Assembly (NCBI RefSeq): GCF_003711105.1
Contig: NZ_CP023865.1
Span: forward strand, 594,001-658,000
Reading direction: 5' to 3'
DNA: 64,000 bases
Source of the DNA: Actinoplanes teichomyceticus ATCC 31121
GTDB taxonomy: Bacteria > Actinomycetota > Actinomycetes > Mycobacteriales > Micromonosporaceae
Positions within the stretch are counted from its first letter, which is position 1. Each line of letters starts with the position of its first letter. This document shows, in pieces, positions 17,296 through 25,485 of this stretch. The notes under the pieces were generated by a model that made no database searches, was not told the origin of the DNA, and saw nothing but the letters and a program-made list of their open reading frames with translations. The translations under genes were made by a program, and so were the position numbers.

Positions 17296-18303
17296 TTACA
17301 GGCCCCACGCCTTCGCGATCCGGGCCAGGGTGTCCTGCCGGGTCGCCGGGTCGTAGACCGTGCTGGCGAGGATCAGCTCGTCCGCGCCGGTCCGCTCGAC
17401 GAGCGCGTCCAGCCCGGCGACCACCTCGTCGGCGGTGCCTGCGTACTGCGTGCCGGGCAGTGAGTCGAGCATCTGCCGGTCGAGCTCGGACAGCTGCCGC
17501 TCGGCCGCCGCCGCGGGCGGGATGATCGGCCCGAGCCGCCCGGTACGCAGGCTCAGCGCCATGATCCGGCTCGGCCCGGCCAGGTGCTGCGCCTCCTCGG
17601 TGGTCTCCGCCGCGATCACCGACGCGCTGACCATCACGTGCGGCCGGGCCAGGCTCGGCGACGGCTGGAAGCCCGAGCGGTACAGCCGTAGCGCGCTGTC
17701 CACGTCCGACGCGATCGCGAAGTGGTACGCGTAACAGAACGGCAGTCCCAGCGCCGCCGCGATCTGCGCCCCGTACGTCGACGAGCCGAGGATCCACACC
17801 TGCGGGTACGTCTCGGCGGCCGGCGTGGCCCGCAACCGCCCGGTCTTGCCGGCGGCCCGTTCGTCGCCGAGCAGCCCGAGCACCGTCTGCAGGTGCTCGG
17901 GGAACTGCTCGACGGTCAGGTAGGGGGACACGCCGCGCAGCGCCGCCGCGGTGGCCTGGTCGGTGCCCGGCGCGCGCCCGATGCCCAGGTCGATCCGCTC
18001 CGGGTAGAGCGCCTCCAGCAGCGCGAACTGCTCGGCCACCACGAACGGCATGTGGTTGGGCAGCATCACCCCGCCGGAGCCGACCCGGATCCGCCGGGTC
18101 TGCGCCGCGACCGCCCCGATCAGCACCGGCGGCGCGGTGGAGGCGACCGCCGGCATGTTGTGGTGCTCGGCGACCCAGAACCGGGCGTACCCCAGCTCGT
18201 CGGCCGTCCTCGCGGTCTCGATGGTGCCGCGCAGCGCGTCGGCGCTGCCGTGTCCCTCGCGCACGGTGGCCAGGTCCAGCACGGAAAGCGGTACACGGGT
18301 CAT
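17296..18303 (-). CDS. Luciferase-like (LLM-class) flavin-dependent monooxygenase
   Basis: A 335-residue TIM-barrel flavin oxidoreductase. Typical segments are PLSVLDLATVREG near the start, YARFWVAEHHNMPAVASTAP, VGSGGVMLPNHMP, ERIDLGIGRAPGTDQ and WILGSSTYGAQIAA, the set seen in the MsnO8/YhbW-like group. Such enzymes use FMNH2 (or F420 in actinomycetes) and O2; the substrate is not evident. I chose ATG 18303 because it overlaps the stop of the upstream tetR gene by 4 nt (ATGA); ATG 18315 is an alternative. It is cotranscribed with, and presumably controlled by, that regulator. Confidence 0.88.
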   Translation of the reverse strand: MTRVPLSVLDLATVREGHGSADALRGTIETARTADELGYARFWVAEHHNMPAVASTAPPVLIGAVAAQTRRIRVGSGGVMLPNHMPFVVAEQFALLEALYPERIDLGIGRAPGTDQATAAALRGVSPYLTVEQFPEHLQTVLGLLGDERAAGKTGRLRATPAAETYPQVWILGSSTYGAQIAAALGLPFCYAYHFAIASDVDSALRLYRSGFQPSPSLARPHVMVSASVIAAETTEEAQHLAGPSRIMALSLRTGRLGPIIPPAAAAERQLSELDRQMLDSLPGTQYAGTADEVVAGLDALVERTGADELILASTVYDPATRQDTLARIAKAWGL

Positions 18304-18866
18304 GAGGTCGTCCATTCCGGAGATTGCAGGAGGGTGAAGCCCTCGTCGATCAGGCGGTGCAGGCCGTCGATGCCGGTCTCGGCGTCCCAGCGCGCGGACA
18401 CCGTGGCGAAGACCGAGCGGGCGGTGTTGATCAGAAGATCGAGGTGCAGGTCGGGCCGGCCGGCGTCGCGGCCGGCGGCCCACCGGCGTACCGCGTCCCA
18501 GAACCGGTCGCACACGTCGCGCGAGCAGACGGCCAGCTCCGGCGAGGCTCGCAGCACCCGCCGCTGCCGGATCATCCGGTCCGCGGTGGCCGCGGTGTAG
18601 CCGAGGATCAGCTGGTGCAGGGCGGTCCACAGCGGCTCGCCCGGTGGCCGGGCCGCGGTCAGCTCGGCCCACAGCCGCGGGTCGTCCGGGTCGGGGTCGA
18701 AGAGCACCGACTCCTTGCCGGCGAAGTAGTTGAAGTAGGTGCGGCGGGAGATCCCGGCGGCGGCCACGATGTCGTCCACCGAGACCGCGTCGTAGCCGCG
18801 CTCGGCCATCAGGCCGACGGCGGAGTCACGGATCAGGCGCCAGGTCTCCGGGCTGCGTTGTCGCAC
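18300..18866 (-). CDS. TetR-family regulator of the LLM monooxygenase operon
   Basis: A 188-residue TetR protein. The helix-turn-helix (about residues 22-50) reads VSVDDIVAAAGISRRTYFNYF, followed by AGKESVLFDPDP. This N-terminus resembles MftR-type actinobacterial repressors. It starts at GTG 18866 and is translationally coupled to the monooxygenase gene (ATGA overlap). A TGCACT-N-AGTGCA palindrome 22 bp upstream is the likely autoregulatory operator. The effector is unknown. Confidence 0.9.
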   Translation of the reverse strand: MRQRSPETWRLIRDSAVGLMAERGYDAVSVDDIVAAAGISRRTYFNYFAGKESVLFDPDPDDPRLWAELTAARPPGEPLWTALHQLILGYTAATADRMIRQRRVLRASPELAVCSRDVCDRFWDAVRRWAAGRDAGRPDLHLDLLINTARSVFATVSARWDAETGIDGLHRLIDEGFTLLQSPEWTTS

Positions 18867-18887
18867 CCTGTCGACACTAGCTCGGCG

Positions 18888-18900
18888 TGCACTGAGTGCA
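18888..18900. promoter_or_regulatory. Palindromic operator upstream of tetR/LLM operon
   Basis: tgcactgagtgca is a perfect 6-1-6 palindrome 22 bp ahead of the tetR start codon. Its position and symmetry suit a TetR dimer site controlling the tetR-monooxygenase operon. Confidence 0.65.
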
Positions 18901-18929
18901 AATTGCCTCGGCGAACGGAAGGCGGCATC

Positions 18930-19373
18930 TCAGTGGTGATGGTGGTGGTGTGCCACGGCGTGCCCCCGGCCTCGGGCGATCATCCAGCGGTTCACCGGCA
19001 CGGTCAGCACGAACGCGATCGCCAGCGAGCCGGCCAGGCTGCCCCAGAACAGCCGGTCGCCCAGCCCGGCGTCCATCGCCCCGGGAACGAGCAGCATCCC
19101 GGCGTTGTCGATCAGCTCCATGGACGCGATCGAGACGGTGTCGGCCGCCAGCGCCACCCCGATGGCCTGGCGCAGCGGAACGCCGGCGGCCAGCACGGGA
19201 CGGATGGTCAGCGCATACCCGAACAGGAAGGCGAGCGCGACGGAGAGCGCGATGCTGCCGGCGTCGGGCCAGCCCAGCGCGGTGCTGATGACCATGCCGA
19301 GCACCTCACCGATGGCGCAGCCGGTGAGGCAGTGCAGCGTGGCGGCGATGGCGGTGCGGGTCAGTGTCTGCAT
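18930..19373 (-). CDS. DUF4396 membrane protein with C-terminal hexahistidine
   Basis: A 147-residue protein with four probable membrane helices. The family signature lies near the N-terminus (TLHCLTGCAIGEVLGMVIST), and the protein ends AVAHHHHHH. The six His codons (cac/cat mix) are native sequence, and together with the HC..GC motif they suggest metal handling. Start ATG 19373: the segment upstream contains TATGCT exactly 6 nt before the ATG, so the message may be leaderless. A CsoR-type palindrome (19383-19399) overlaps that promoter, implying induction by copper or another CsoR/RcnR-family effector. Function is not established. Confidence 0.75.
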   Translation of the reverse strand: MQTLTRTAIAATLHCLTGCAIGEVLGMVISTALGWPDAGSIALSVALAFLFGYALTIRPVLAAGVPLRQAIGVALAADTVSIASMELIDNAGMLLVPGAMDAGLGDRLFWGSLAGSLAIAFVLTVPVNRWMIARGRGHAVAHHHHHH

Positions 19374-19382
19374 ACCCGCAGC

Positions 19383-19399
19383 ATACCCCCGGGGGGTAT
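19383..19399 (-). promoter_or_regulatory. CsoR-type operator over the DUF4396 promoter
   Basis: ataccccc-ggggggtat is an inverted repeat of an A/T-flanked C tract and G tract, the form reported for CsoR-family repressors in actinobacteria. On the minus strand a TATGCT -10-like hexamer overlaps its downstream edge and is followed 6 nt later by the DUF4396 ATG. A bound repressor would block the promoter. Confidence 0.6.
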
Positions 19400-19553
19400 C
19401 TGTCGTCGATCCCTGTCCCGCCCCGGTGTCGCCCACCTCACGGCCCCGGACCGGCGGACGCCTCAGGAGCGGGCGATCGCGGACGATCGAGGAGCTTCAG
19501 CGAACTCACAGCGCCCGCTCGGATGAACGCGCCGGCAGAAGGCGTTCTCTTGA

Positions 19554-19574
19554 ATGCGGGTTACGAGCCCGCAT
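19554..19574 (+). other. Hairpin just upstream of htpX
   Basis: atgcggg-ttacgag-cccgcat forms a 7-bp stem ending 7 nt before the ribosome-binding site of htpX. A second inverted repeat (gaacgc...gcgttc) lies at about 19523-19547. They could influence initiation of htpX, but nothing in the sequence proves it. Confidence 0.35.
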
Positions 19575-19590
19575 GCTGAAGGAGCCGAAC

Positions 19591-20478
19591 GTGCACAGCC
19601 ATCACAACGGACTCAAGACGGCCGCTCTCCTCGGCCTGCTCACCGGCCTCATCCTGGCCGTGGGTTACTGGCTCGGCGGCAGCACCGGCCTGGTCATCGC
19701 GGTGATCCTCTCGCTGGTCACCAACGCGGTCAGCTACTTCTACTCGGACAAGATCGCGCTGCGGGCGATGGGCGCGCAGCCGGTCGGCGAGGCCGAGTTC
19801 CCGGCGCTCCACCAGATCGTGCGCGAGCTCGCGCAGCAGGCCGGCCAGCCGATGCCGCGCCTGTACGTCGCCCCGTCGATGCAGCCGAACGCGTTCGCCA
19901 CCGGGCGCAACCCGCAGCACGCCGCGGTCGCGGTCACCGTCGGGATCACCCGCATCCTGGACCGGCGTGAGCTGCGCGGGGTGATCGGGCACGAGCTCTC
20001 CCACGTCTACAACCGGGACATCCTGATCTCCAGCGTGGCGGGCGCGCTGGCCGGGATCATCACGATGCTCGCCCAGCTGGCGATCTTCCTGCCGTTCGGC
20101 GGGTCGGACGACGAGGACGCGCCGAACCCGGCGGCCCTGCTGCTGATGCTGATCCTCGGGCCGCTGGCCGCGTCGATCATCCAGCTGGCGATCAGCCGCA
20201 ACCGCGAGTTCCAGGCGGACGCCTCCGGCGCCACGCTGACCGGGGACCCGCTCGCGCTGGCCAGCGCCCTGGAGAAAATCCATTACGGTACGCAGCGGGT
20301 CCCGCTTCCGGCCGACGGGCGGGTCGCCAGCACGGCGCACCTGATGATCGCCAACCCGTTCCGCGGCGGCGGCGTCACGGCGCTGTTCTCCACCCACCCG
20401 CCGATGGGCGAGCGGATCAGGCGGCTGCACGAGCAGGCCGCCCTGACCAGCGGGGCGTCCCGGCCGTACCGTCGCTGA
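19591..20478 (+). CDS. htpX: HtpX-type membrane zinc metalloprotease
   Basis: A 295-residue M48 protease of the cytoplasmic membrane that degrades misfolded membrane proteins. The N-terminal two helices (LKTAALLGLLTGLILAVGYW; STGLVIAVILSLVTNAVSYF) are followed by the zinc motif HELSH in GVIGHELSHVYNRD and the third-ligand Glu in SRNREFQADASGA. I chose GTG 19591 because aaggag lies 7 nt upstream; ATG 19573 is in frame but precedes the ribosome-binding site. A long GC-rich hairpin follows the stop. Confidence 0.92.
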   Translation: MHSHHNGLKTAALLGLLTGLILAVGYWLGGSTGLVIAVILSLVTNAVSYFYSDKIALRAMGAQPVGEAEFPALHQIVRELAQQAGQPMPRLYVAPSMQPNAFATGRNPQHAAVAVTVGITRILDRRELRGVIGHELSHVYNRDILISSVAGALAGIITMLAQLAIFLPFGGSDDEDAPNPAALLLMLILGPLAASIIQLAISRNREFQADASGATLTGDPLALASALEKIHYGTQRVPLPADGRVASTAHLMIANPFRGGGVTALFSTHPPMGERIRRLHEQAALTSGASRPYRR

Positions 20479-20514
20479 CCCGCCGGACGATCGGCGGCGC
20501 GCCGACCCGCCGCA

Positions 20515-20558
20515 ACCCGGCCGGACGGCCCCGCGCGAGCGCGGCCGTCCGGCCGGGT
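20515..20558 (+). terminator. Hairpin after htpX
   Basis: A perfect 16-bp stem (acccggccggacggcc paired with ggccgtccggccgggt, 12-nt loop) 36 bp after the htpX stop. No T tract follows; such GC-rich hairpins without a U run are common at actinobacterial transcript ends. Confidence 0.75.
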
Positions 20559-20655
20559 GAGACGCATGACAGCACGGGCTTCTCGGGTGTGTTCCGAGCC
20601 GGCCGACGTTAGCGTCGGAGGCTCTGTCACTCGTTACACCCGGGAGGTCCGGCTC

Positions 20656-21921
20656 GTGACCGCATTGCGTCAGTACCTTGGCGTGTGGCAGCTACCGGGC
20701 GGGCGGACCCTGCTGGTCGTCGGCGTGCTCGCCCGGCTGGGCATCGGGATGACCCCGCTCGGGCTGCTGCTGCTGGTCGAGCAGGCCACCGGGCGGTACG
20801 CGTCGGCCGGCCTGGCCGGGGGCGTCTACGCGCTGGCCGGCGCGGCGCTGAGCCCGGTCGCCGGGCGGCTCGCCGACCGGATCGGCCCGGCGCCGATCCT
20901 GCTGGCCACCGCGATCCTGCATCCGCTCGCGCTCGGCGGCCTGCTGCTGGCCAGCCGGGGCGGCGCGGGCGCACTCGCATGGATCTTCGTGGCCTCGGCC
21001 GCGGCCGGCGCGACGTACCCTCCGCTGAGCGCGGCCATCCGCCGCGCCTGGTCCGACATGACCTCGCCGGGCAGCGGCCGGCACGGGCTGCGCGCCGCCG
21101 CGATGGCCGCCGAGACCTCGCTGTTCGAGCTGGTCTTCGTGCTCGGGCCGATGCTGGTCTCGGCGTTCCTGGTGGTCACCGGGCAACCGGCGACGGCGCT
21201 GGCCTGCTCGGCGGTGGCGACGCTGGTCGGCACGACGTGGGTGGCCCGGCTGCCGGTGATGCGGCACCGCGGGACGCACCCGGCGGAGCACGCCGCCCGG
21301 GGACTCGGCCCGCTGCGCGCCGGCGGCTTCCCTGCCCTGCTGCTGTGCGTCAGCGCGCTCGGCATCGCCTTCGGGGCGGCCGGGGTGATCGTGCCCGCCT
21401 ACGCCGCGCAGCACGGCGGCGGCGACGCGCTGGGCGGCGTGCTGCTCGGCGTCTGGGGCGTGGGCAGCGCGATCGGCGGCATCTGGTTCGGCACACGTCG
21501 GCCGGCGATGGCGCTGTCCCGGCAGTTCGCCTGGCTGCTGAGCGCGGTCGCGGCCAGCTTCCTGGTGCTGGCCCTGATGCCCGGCCCGGTCCACCTGGGC
21601 GTGGCCCTGGTGCTCGGCGGCGCCACCATCGCCCCCGCGCTGACCGTGGAGAACAACCTGGTGGGCCGGTTCTCGCCGGCCGGGATGCTGAACGAGGCGT
21701 ACACCTGGGTGGTCACCGTGTCGGTCTCCGGCAGCGCCGCGGGCGGCGCGCTGGCCGGCGTCATCGTCGACCAGCCGGGCGGCCTGCCGTGGTCGTTCGT
21801 CTTCGCCGGCGCCGTGTTGCTGCTGGCCGCGACCGTCGCCGCCCTCCCGGACGGCGCGATGGCCCGCGCCGACCGGCGCGCGGCCGAACGCTCCGCCACC
21901 CCGCTCCCCGAGGCGATCTGA
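20656..21921 (+). CDS. MFS transporter
   Basis: A 421-residue major-facilitator protein with about 12 hydrophobic helices. The loop between helices 2 and 3 has [13 protein letters not shown], the MFS signature. The start GTG 20656 ([15 protein letters not shown]) has gggagg about 9 nt upstream. It resembles uncharacterised actinobacterial exporters that begin with this short amphipathic segment; the substrate is unknown. It stands alone, with no regulator adjacent and a repeat-rich, degraded region downstream. Confidence 0.85.
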   Translation: MTALRQYLGVWQLPGGRTLLVVGVLARLGIGMTPLGLLLLVEQATGRYASAGLAGGVYALAGAALSPVAGRLADRIGPAPILLATAILHPLALGGLLLASRGGAGALAWIFVASAAAGATYPPLSAAIRRAWSDMTSPGSGRHGLRAAAMAAETSLFELVFVLGPMLVSAFLVVTGQPATALACSAVATLVGTTWVARLPVMRHRGTHPAEHAARGLGPLRAGGFPALLLCVSALGIAFGAAGVIVPAYAAQHGGGDALGGVLLGVWGVGSAIGGIWFGTRRPAMALSRQFAWLLSAVAASFLVLALMPGPVHLGVALVLGGATIAPALTVENNLVGRFSPAGMLNEAYTWVVTVSVSGSAAGGALAGVIVDQPGGLPWSFVFAGAVLLLAATVAALPDGAMARADRRAAERSATPLPEAI

Positions 21922-21975
21922 ACCCGCCCGCGCCGCCCCCTCCCGCGGCCCGCGCCATCCGCATCCCGCGCGGCC

Positions 21976-22069
21976 GGCGCGGGTCTCAGGTGGTCCGTAC
22001 ATCCGCTTTTCTTGCGGTCGGCGCGGGTCTCAGGTGGTCCGTACATCCGCTTTTCTTGCGGTCGGCGCG
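21976..22069. repeat. 44-bp tandem repeat downstream of the MFS gene
   Basis: Two complete 44-bp units starting ggcgcgggtctcaggtggtc at 21976 and 22020, with a third start at 22064. From there to about 22170 the array continues as degenerate shorter copies (ggcgcgcc, ggcgcggc, ggcgcgcc at about 27-32-bp intervals). It lies at the boundary between the MFS gene and the decayed integrase. Confidence 0.88.
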
Positions 22070-22194
22070 CCTTGCGTGTTTCTGGCGTTCGGCGCGGCAT
22101 CCGGTTCTCTCGCGGTCGGCGCGCCTCCCGCGCCGCGCCTCTGGCGGCCCGCGCGGTATCCGGTCTGCGGCGCATGAGGTGCACGGGTAATGGG

Positions 22195-23532
22195 GCTCGG
22201 TCCGTCCGGTGGGTCGTCGCCGGGAAGCCGTTCCGGGACACGTTCGCCACCGGGGCGCTTGCCGACAACTACCGGTCGAAGCTGGTCATCGCCCAACGGG
22301 AAGGCGTCGCCTTCGACGAGGCGTGCGGCCTGCCCGAGCCGATGGCTCGCGCCCTCAACGCCCGACCGTGGTACGACCATGCGATCGCCTACGTCGACGT
22401 CAAGTGGCCACGCGCCTCGGCCAAGCACCGCACGGGCATCGCCGAGGCGCTGGCTACGGTGACCCCGACCCTTCTGCCGAGCAGTAGGGGAGCGCCGAGT
22501 GAGAAAGCCATCCGGGCCGCCCTCTACGGCTGGTCGTCAACAAGGCCCGCCGCGACGCCGGAGACCCGCCGGCCGAACTGGCGACCGCCGTGCGGTGGCT
22601 GGAGTCCAACCCCGTTGACCTGTCCGCCGTGACGACGCCGCCGTGATCAGGAAGGCCCTCGACACCATCGCGATCCGCATGGGGGACGGCGGCGCGGCAT
22701 CCGCGAGCACCATTGCTCGCAAGCACGCGATCTTCTCGGGCGCCCTCAAATACGCGGCCGGGCTGCGGCCACTGGATGTCCACCCGCTGTCGCCGGTGAG
22801 CTGGGTCGCCCCGAAGCACGACGACGAGGTCGACCGCAAGGCGGTAGTCAACCCGGCGCAAGCTCGGGCGCTGCTCGCGGCCGTCCGCGACCGCACGCCC
22901 GAGCTGGTCGCCTTCTTCGGCTGCATGTACTACGCCGCGTTGCGCCCCGAGGAGGTGCTGAACCTCCGAGAAGACGAGTACGAGCGGCCGAAGGTCGAGG
23001 GCGGGTGGGGTGCCCTGCACCTCACCGGCTCAACCGTCGCCGTCGGGCACGGGTGGGGCGACGAGGGCGGCAGGATCGAGCGACGCGGACTCAAGCACCG
23101 GGCGAAGAGCGCGACACGGCCGGTGCCCGCCCCGCCGCCGCTCTGCCGCCTGCTCGACCACCACATCGCTGAATACAAGCTCGCGCTCGATGGCAGGCTG
23201 TCCATCACCCGGCGCGGCCCCGGCCGTCGTTACGTGCCGACGCTCGGCCAGCCCATCCCGAGCAACTCGTACGGCAAGGCGTGGCGCGCCGCGCGCGAGG
23301 CCGCCCTTACGCCCGCCCAGGTCCGGTCGCCGCTGGCCCGCCGACCGTACGACCTGCGGCACGCCGCCGTGTCGCTCCGGCCCAACGCGGGCGTCCCCGC
23401 GACCCAGGTCGCCGAGTAAGCCGGGCACAGCGTCCACGTTCTCATGCGGGTGTATGCGAGTGCATCTACGGCCAGGACGAGGCGGCGCGGCGGAGAGTCG
23501 AAGCAGCACTCGGAGGTACGACCGAGGCGTAA
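22195..23532 (+). pseudogene. Decayed tyrosine integrase
   Basis: The translated pieces form one phage/ICE-type tyrosine recombinase. The arm/core N-terminal part is in one frame to about 22531 (VRWVVAGKPFRDTF). A frameshift near 22532 changes the frame (readable continuation VVNKARRDAGDPPAEL), and another near 22620 leads to the main catalytic part from 22643 (ALRPEEVLNL, PYDLRHAAVSL). A TAA at 23417 replaces the Trp expected in VAE-W-AGHS. A further 1-nt loss near 23461 precedes CIYGQDEAARRR, and the true end is at 23532. The Tyr nucleophile (LMRVYA) lies beyond the stop. With four lesions and a missing 5' end it cannot be active. Confidence 0.88.
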
Positions 23533-23715
23533 GACCTGTCTCCCTGCCCAGCATGGGCATGCAAGATACTGGCCAACCCTTCCGCGTGTTCGCGTGCGTT
23601 GTCCTATAGCCCGCTATAGCCTCTGCTCACAGGTTGGGTATCACACAAGAGCGACATCGGTAAGCACTGCTTGACAGTCGCGGTGAGGTGTCCAATGTGC
23701 GGCTGGACAAAGGGT

Positions 23716-23743
23716 TGGGGGCCGTGGCTGCAACCACGACCCC
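23716..23743 (-). terminator. Hairpin downstream of the 69-residue hypothetical gene
   Basis: gggggccgtgg pairs with ccacgaccccc (one internal mismatch, 6-nt loop). It lies 15 bp after the stop of the minus-strand small gene and, read on the minus strand, is followed by aaccctttgt, so it is a plausible terminator for that gene. Confidence 0.55.
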
Positions 23744-23757
23744 CGGACGACCAGACG

Positions 23758-23967
23758 CTAGCGCAGCGCGCGCAACATCTGAATCACGAGAACGAGGGCC
23801 TGCGCTATCTGCGCTGCGCCCTCGTTCCCCTTGTAGGAGAAGTAGAGAGCGCTGAGTTCGGCCGAACCGAGGGCAATGCTCCAGAGGTGATCTGAAGGTT
23901 GTCCCTCGGTGCTCTCGTCCTGTTCTTCCCGATGGTGCGGCTGATCGTCGTCTGCGTCGCTCGTCAT
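23758..23967 (-). CDS. Small hypothetical protein (69 residues)
   Basis: I do not recognise a family. ATG 23967 has a good ribosome-binding site (gaggaag, 4-5 nt spacing). The first half is acidic and His/Gln-rich (MTSDADDDQPHHREEQDEST). The second half could form one amphipathic or hydrophobic helix (AAQIAQALVLVIQMLRALR at the very end). A hairpin follows the stop. It sits between the decayed integrase and tRNA-Tyr, in less GC-rich sequence, so it may be cargo of the lost element. A forward ORF at 23671-23895 overlaps it antisense; I consider the minus strand more likely. Confidence 0.5.
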   Translation of the reverse strand: MTSDADDDQPHHREEQDESTEGQPSDHLWSIALGSAELSALYFSYKGNEGAAQIAQALVLVIQMLRALR

Positions 23968-24249
23968 GCTTCCTCGCCTGTCCGGTCCCGGGGAAGCCGG
24001 GCCCTCGGAACACCAGAGCGGTGAACCGCACGCGAGTCCACCGATCCGGCGGGGTGGCACGAGTAGTGACGCGAAAGGAACGTTAGGGCTTGTTGCCATC
24101 GGGGACGACGAGGCGCGCCGATACGCGGAGCTGTTTCCGGCGCGCCTGTTCAGCCAGGACAGAACCGATCATGGCGATGCGCCGACACGTATACGACACG
24201 ACCAGTGAGATCGAGCGGTTCCGAGTGAGACCGAGTAGGACCGACGAAG
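23968..24249. other. Gene-free flank downstream of tRNA-Tyr
   Basis: About 280 bp where I see no supportable gene. It contains an imperfect direct repeat (agtgagatcgag and agtgagaccgag, 20 bp apart, near 24205-24235) next to the tRNA terminator. It is the side of tRNA-Tyr where an integrative element would have entered, but I found no second copy of the tRNA 3' end in the window. Confidence 0.4.
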
Positions 24250-24287
24250 AAGGCCCCTCACCGCTGTTTCAGCAGGTGAGGGGCCTT
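24250..24287 (-). terminator. tRNA-Tyr terminator
   Basis: A perfect 13-bp outer stem (aaggcccctcacc paired with ggtgaggggcctt) with an additional inner GCTG/CAGC stem. It lies 10 bp past the 3' end of tRNA-Tyr; on the minus strand the stem ends in CCTTCTTCG. Confidence 0.85.
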
Positions 24288-24297
24288 CCTTGCCCTG

Positions 24298-24381
24298 TGG
24301 TGGCGGGTAGAGGATTCGAACCTCTGTAGCTTTCGCGACGGATTTACAGTCCGCTCCCATTGGCCGCTCGGGCAACCCGCC
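24298..24381 (-). tRNA. tRNA-Tyr (GTA)
   Basis: An 84-nt tRNA with acceptor GGCGGGT/ACCCGCC, a long class II variable arm, anticodon GTA in GGACTGTAAATCC, T-loop GGTTCGAATCC and an encoded CCA end. The region just beyond its 3' end holds the decayed integrase, consistent with tRNA-targeted integration. Confidence 0.95.
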
Positions 24382-24528
24382 TGGGCACCACCGCGGTTTC
24401 CCGCAGCAGCGGACATCAGGATAGCCGTACCGCAGGGCGGGTTCGCAACCGGGTACGGTCGGCATGTCGCGGGGCCGGTTCCGGCCCGCCGGCGACATCG
24501 ACAAGCATCCAGCCGCAGGAGTCTGATC

Positions 24529-25020
24529 ATGGCAGCCAACCCGTCGTTCGACATCGTCAGCAAGGTCGACCGGCAGGAGGTCGACAACGCTTTCAACCAG
24601 GCGGAGAAGGAGCTGAGCACCCGGTTCGACTTCCGGGGCACGGGCACCGAGCTCGCCAAGTCGGGCGAGGCCTTCACCATCACGTCGGAGACCGAGGAGC
24701 GTGCGGTCGCCGCGCTCGACGTCTTCAAGGAGAAGCTGGTGAAGCGGAACATCTCCCTCAAGTCGCTGGACGCGGGCGAGCCCCGGCAGTCCGGGAAGAC
24801 CTTCAAGATCGATCTCAAGGTGGTCGAGGGGATCGAGTCGGACAAGGCCAAGGCGATCAGCAAGAAGATCCGCGACGAGGGCCCGAAGGGCGTGCAGGCG
24901 CAGATCCAGGGTGACCAGCTGCGGGTGACCGGCAAGAAGCGGGACGACCTGCAGGCCGTCATCGCGCTGCTCAAGCAGGAGGACTTCGGCGTCGCCCTGC
25001 AGTTCACCAACTACCGCTGA
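24529..25020 (+). CDS. yajQ: YajQ-family nucleotide-binding protein
   Basis: A 163-residue cytoplasmic protein of the UPF0234/YajQ family, with the usual start [20 protein letters not shown] and [11 protein letters not shown], then [19 protein letters not shown] and the ending [11 protein letters not shown]. Xanthomonas homologues bind cyclic di-GMP and act as transcription co-regulators; the E. coli protein binds nucleotides. It is a lone gene with ggag 8 nt before the ATG. A GGDEF/EAL protein lies 3 kb downstream, but a link is only conjecture. Confidence 0.93.
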   Translation: MAANPSFDIVSKVDRQEVDNAFNQAEKELSTRFDFRGTGTELAKSGEAFTITSETEERAVAALDVFKEKLVKRNISLKSLDAGEPRQSGKTFKIDLKVVEGIESDKAKAISKKIRDEGPKGVQAQIQGDQLRVTGKKRDDLQAVIALLKQEDFGVALQFTNYR

Positions 25021-25128
25021 CGGCGTTCGGCCGGTCCTGATGGCGGGGCCGGCCACGGTCGCCGAGCCGGTTGCACCGATTACCGGCAACCGCCTGACCG
25101 CCGCCCGCCCCGGCCGCACACTGATGCG

Positions 25129-25425
25129 ATGGGTACCGAGGTGCTGGGTGGCGTGCTGGGTCTCGCGCTGTTCCTGTTCGGCATGCGGATCCTGGTGCGG
25201 GGCGAGGCGCCGGGCGTGATCGCGCGCTCGTTCCGGACCGCCCGTGACGCCGGTTGCTACCACCTGCTCTTCGGCCTGGCCCTGGTGATCTACGTGGGTG
25301 GCCTGCACCTGCCCGGCGCCGTGGCCGGCCAGGCCGCCGCGCTGGTCGCCGTGGTGCTGGTCGGCGTGGCCCTGGTGCGGTTCCGCCCTCGTGGCCGCGG
25401 CACGGGCCCGACCCGGAAAGCCTGA
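25129..25425 (+). CDS. Small membrane protein (98 residues)
   Basis: I do not recognise a family. Two to three hydrophobic stretches are visible (about residues 4-20, 43-60 and 62-85), with a basic C-terminal tail (RFRPRGRGTGPTRKA). The codon pattern fits coding, and ATG 25129 is the natural start, although no clear ribosome-binding site precedes it. The gene is 61 bp before the LysE-type exporter on the same strand, so the two could share a transcript. Confidence 0.6.
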   Translation: MGTEVLGGVLGLALFLFGMRILVRGEAPGVIARSFRTARDAGCYHLLFGLALVIYVGGLHLPGAVAGQAAALVAVVLVGVALVRFRPRGRGTGPTRKA

Positions 25426-25485
25426 CCCGCCGCGGCGACCGGATCATGCTGGCCGCCACCGCCGTCGAACGGCTAGTAACGGCGT

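Noticed and set aside
18930..18960. Hexahistidine end of the DUF4396 gene as a cloning-vector tag
   Set aside because: Codons are mixed (cac and cat), no vector sequence flanks it, and the gene is in native context.
20515..20558. Insertion-sequence terminal inverted repeats
   Set aside because: The inverted repeat is a single compact hairpin with a 12-nt loop directly after htpX; no transposase lies between or beside the arms.
22012..22194. 5' extension of the integrase frame into the 44-bp repeats
   Set aside because: The translated repeats show no integrase similarity; recognisable integrase sequence begins near 22195.
23671..23895. Forward 74-codon ORF with CPMCGW, resembling a small zinc-ribbon protein
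   Set aside because: No ribosome-binding site, start would be TTG, and it overlaps antisense a better supported small gene; kept only as a possibility.
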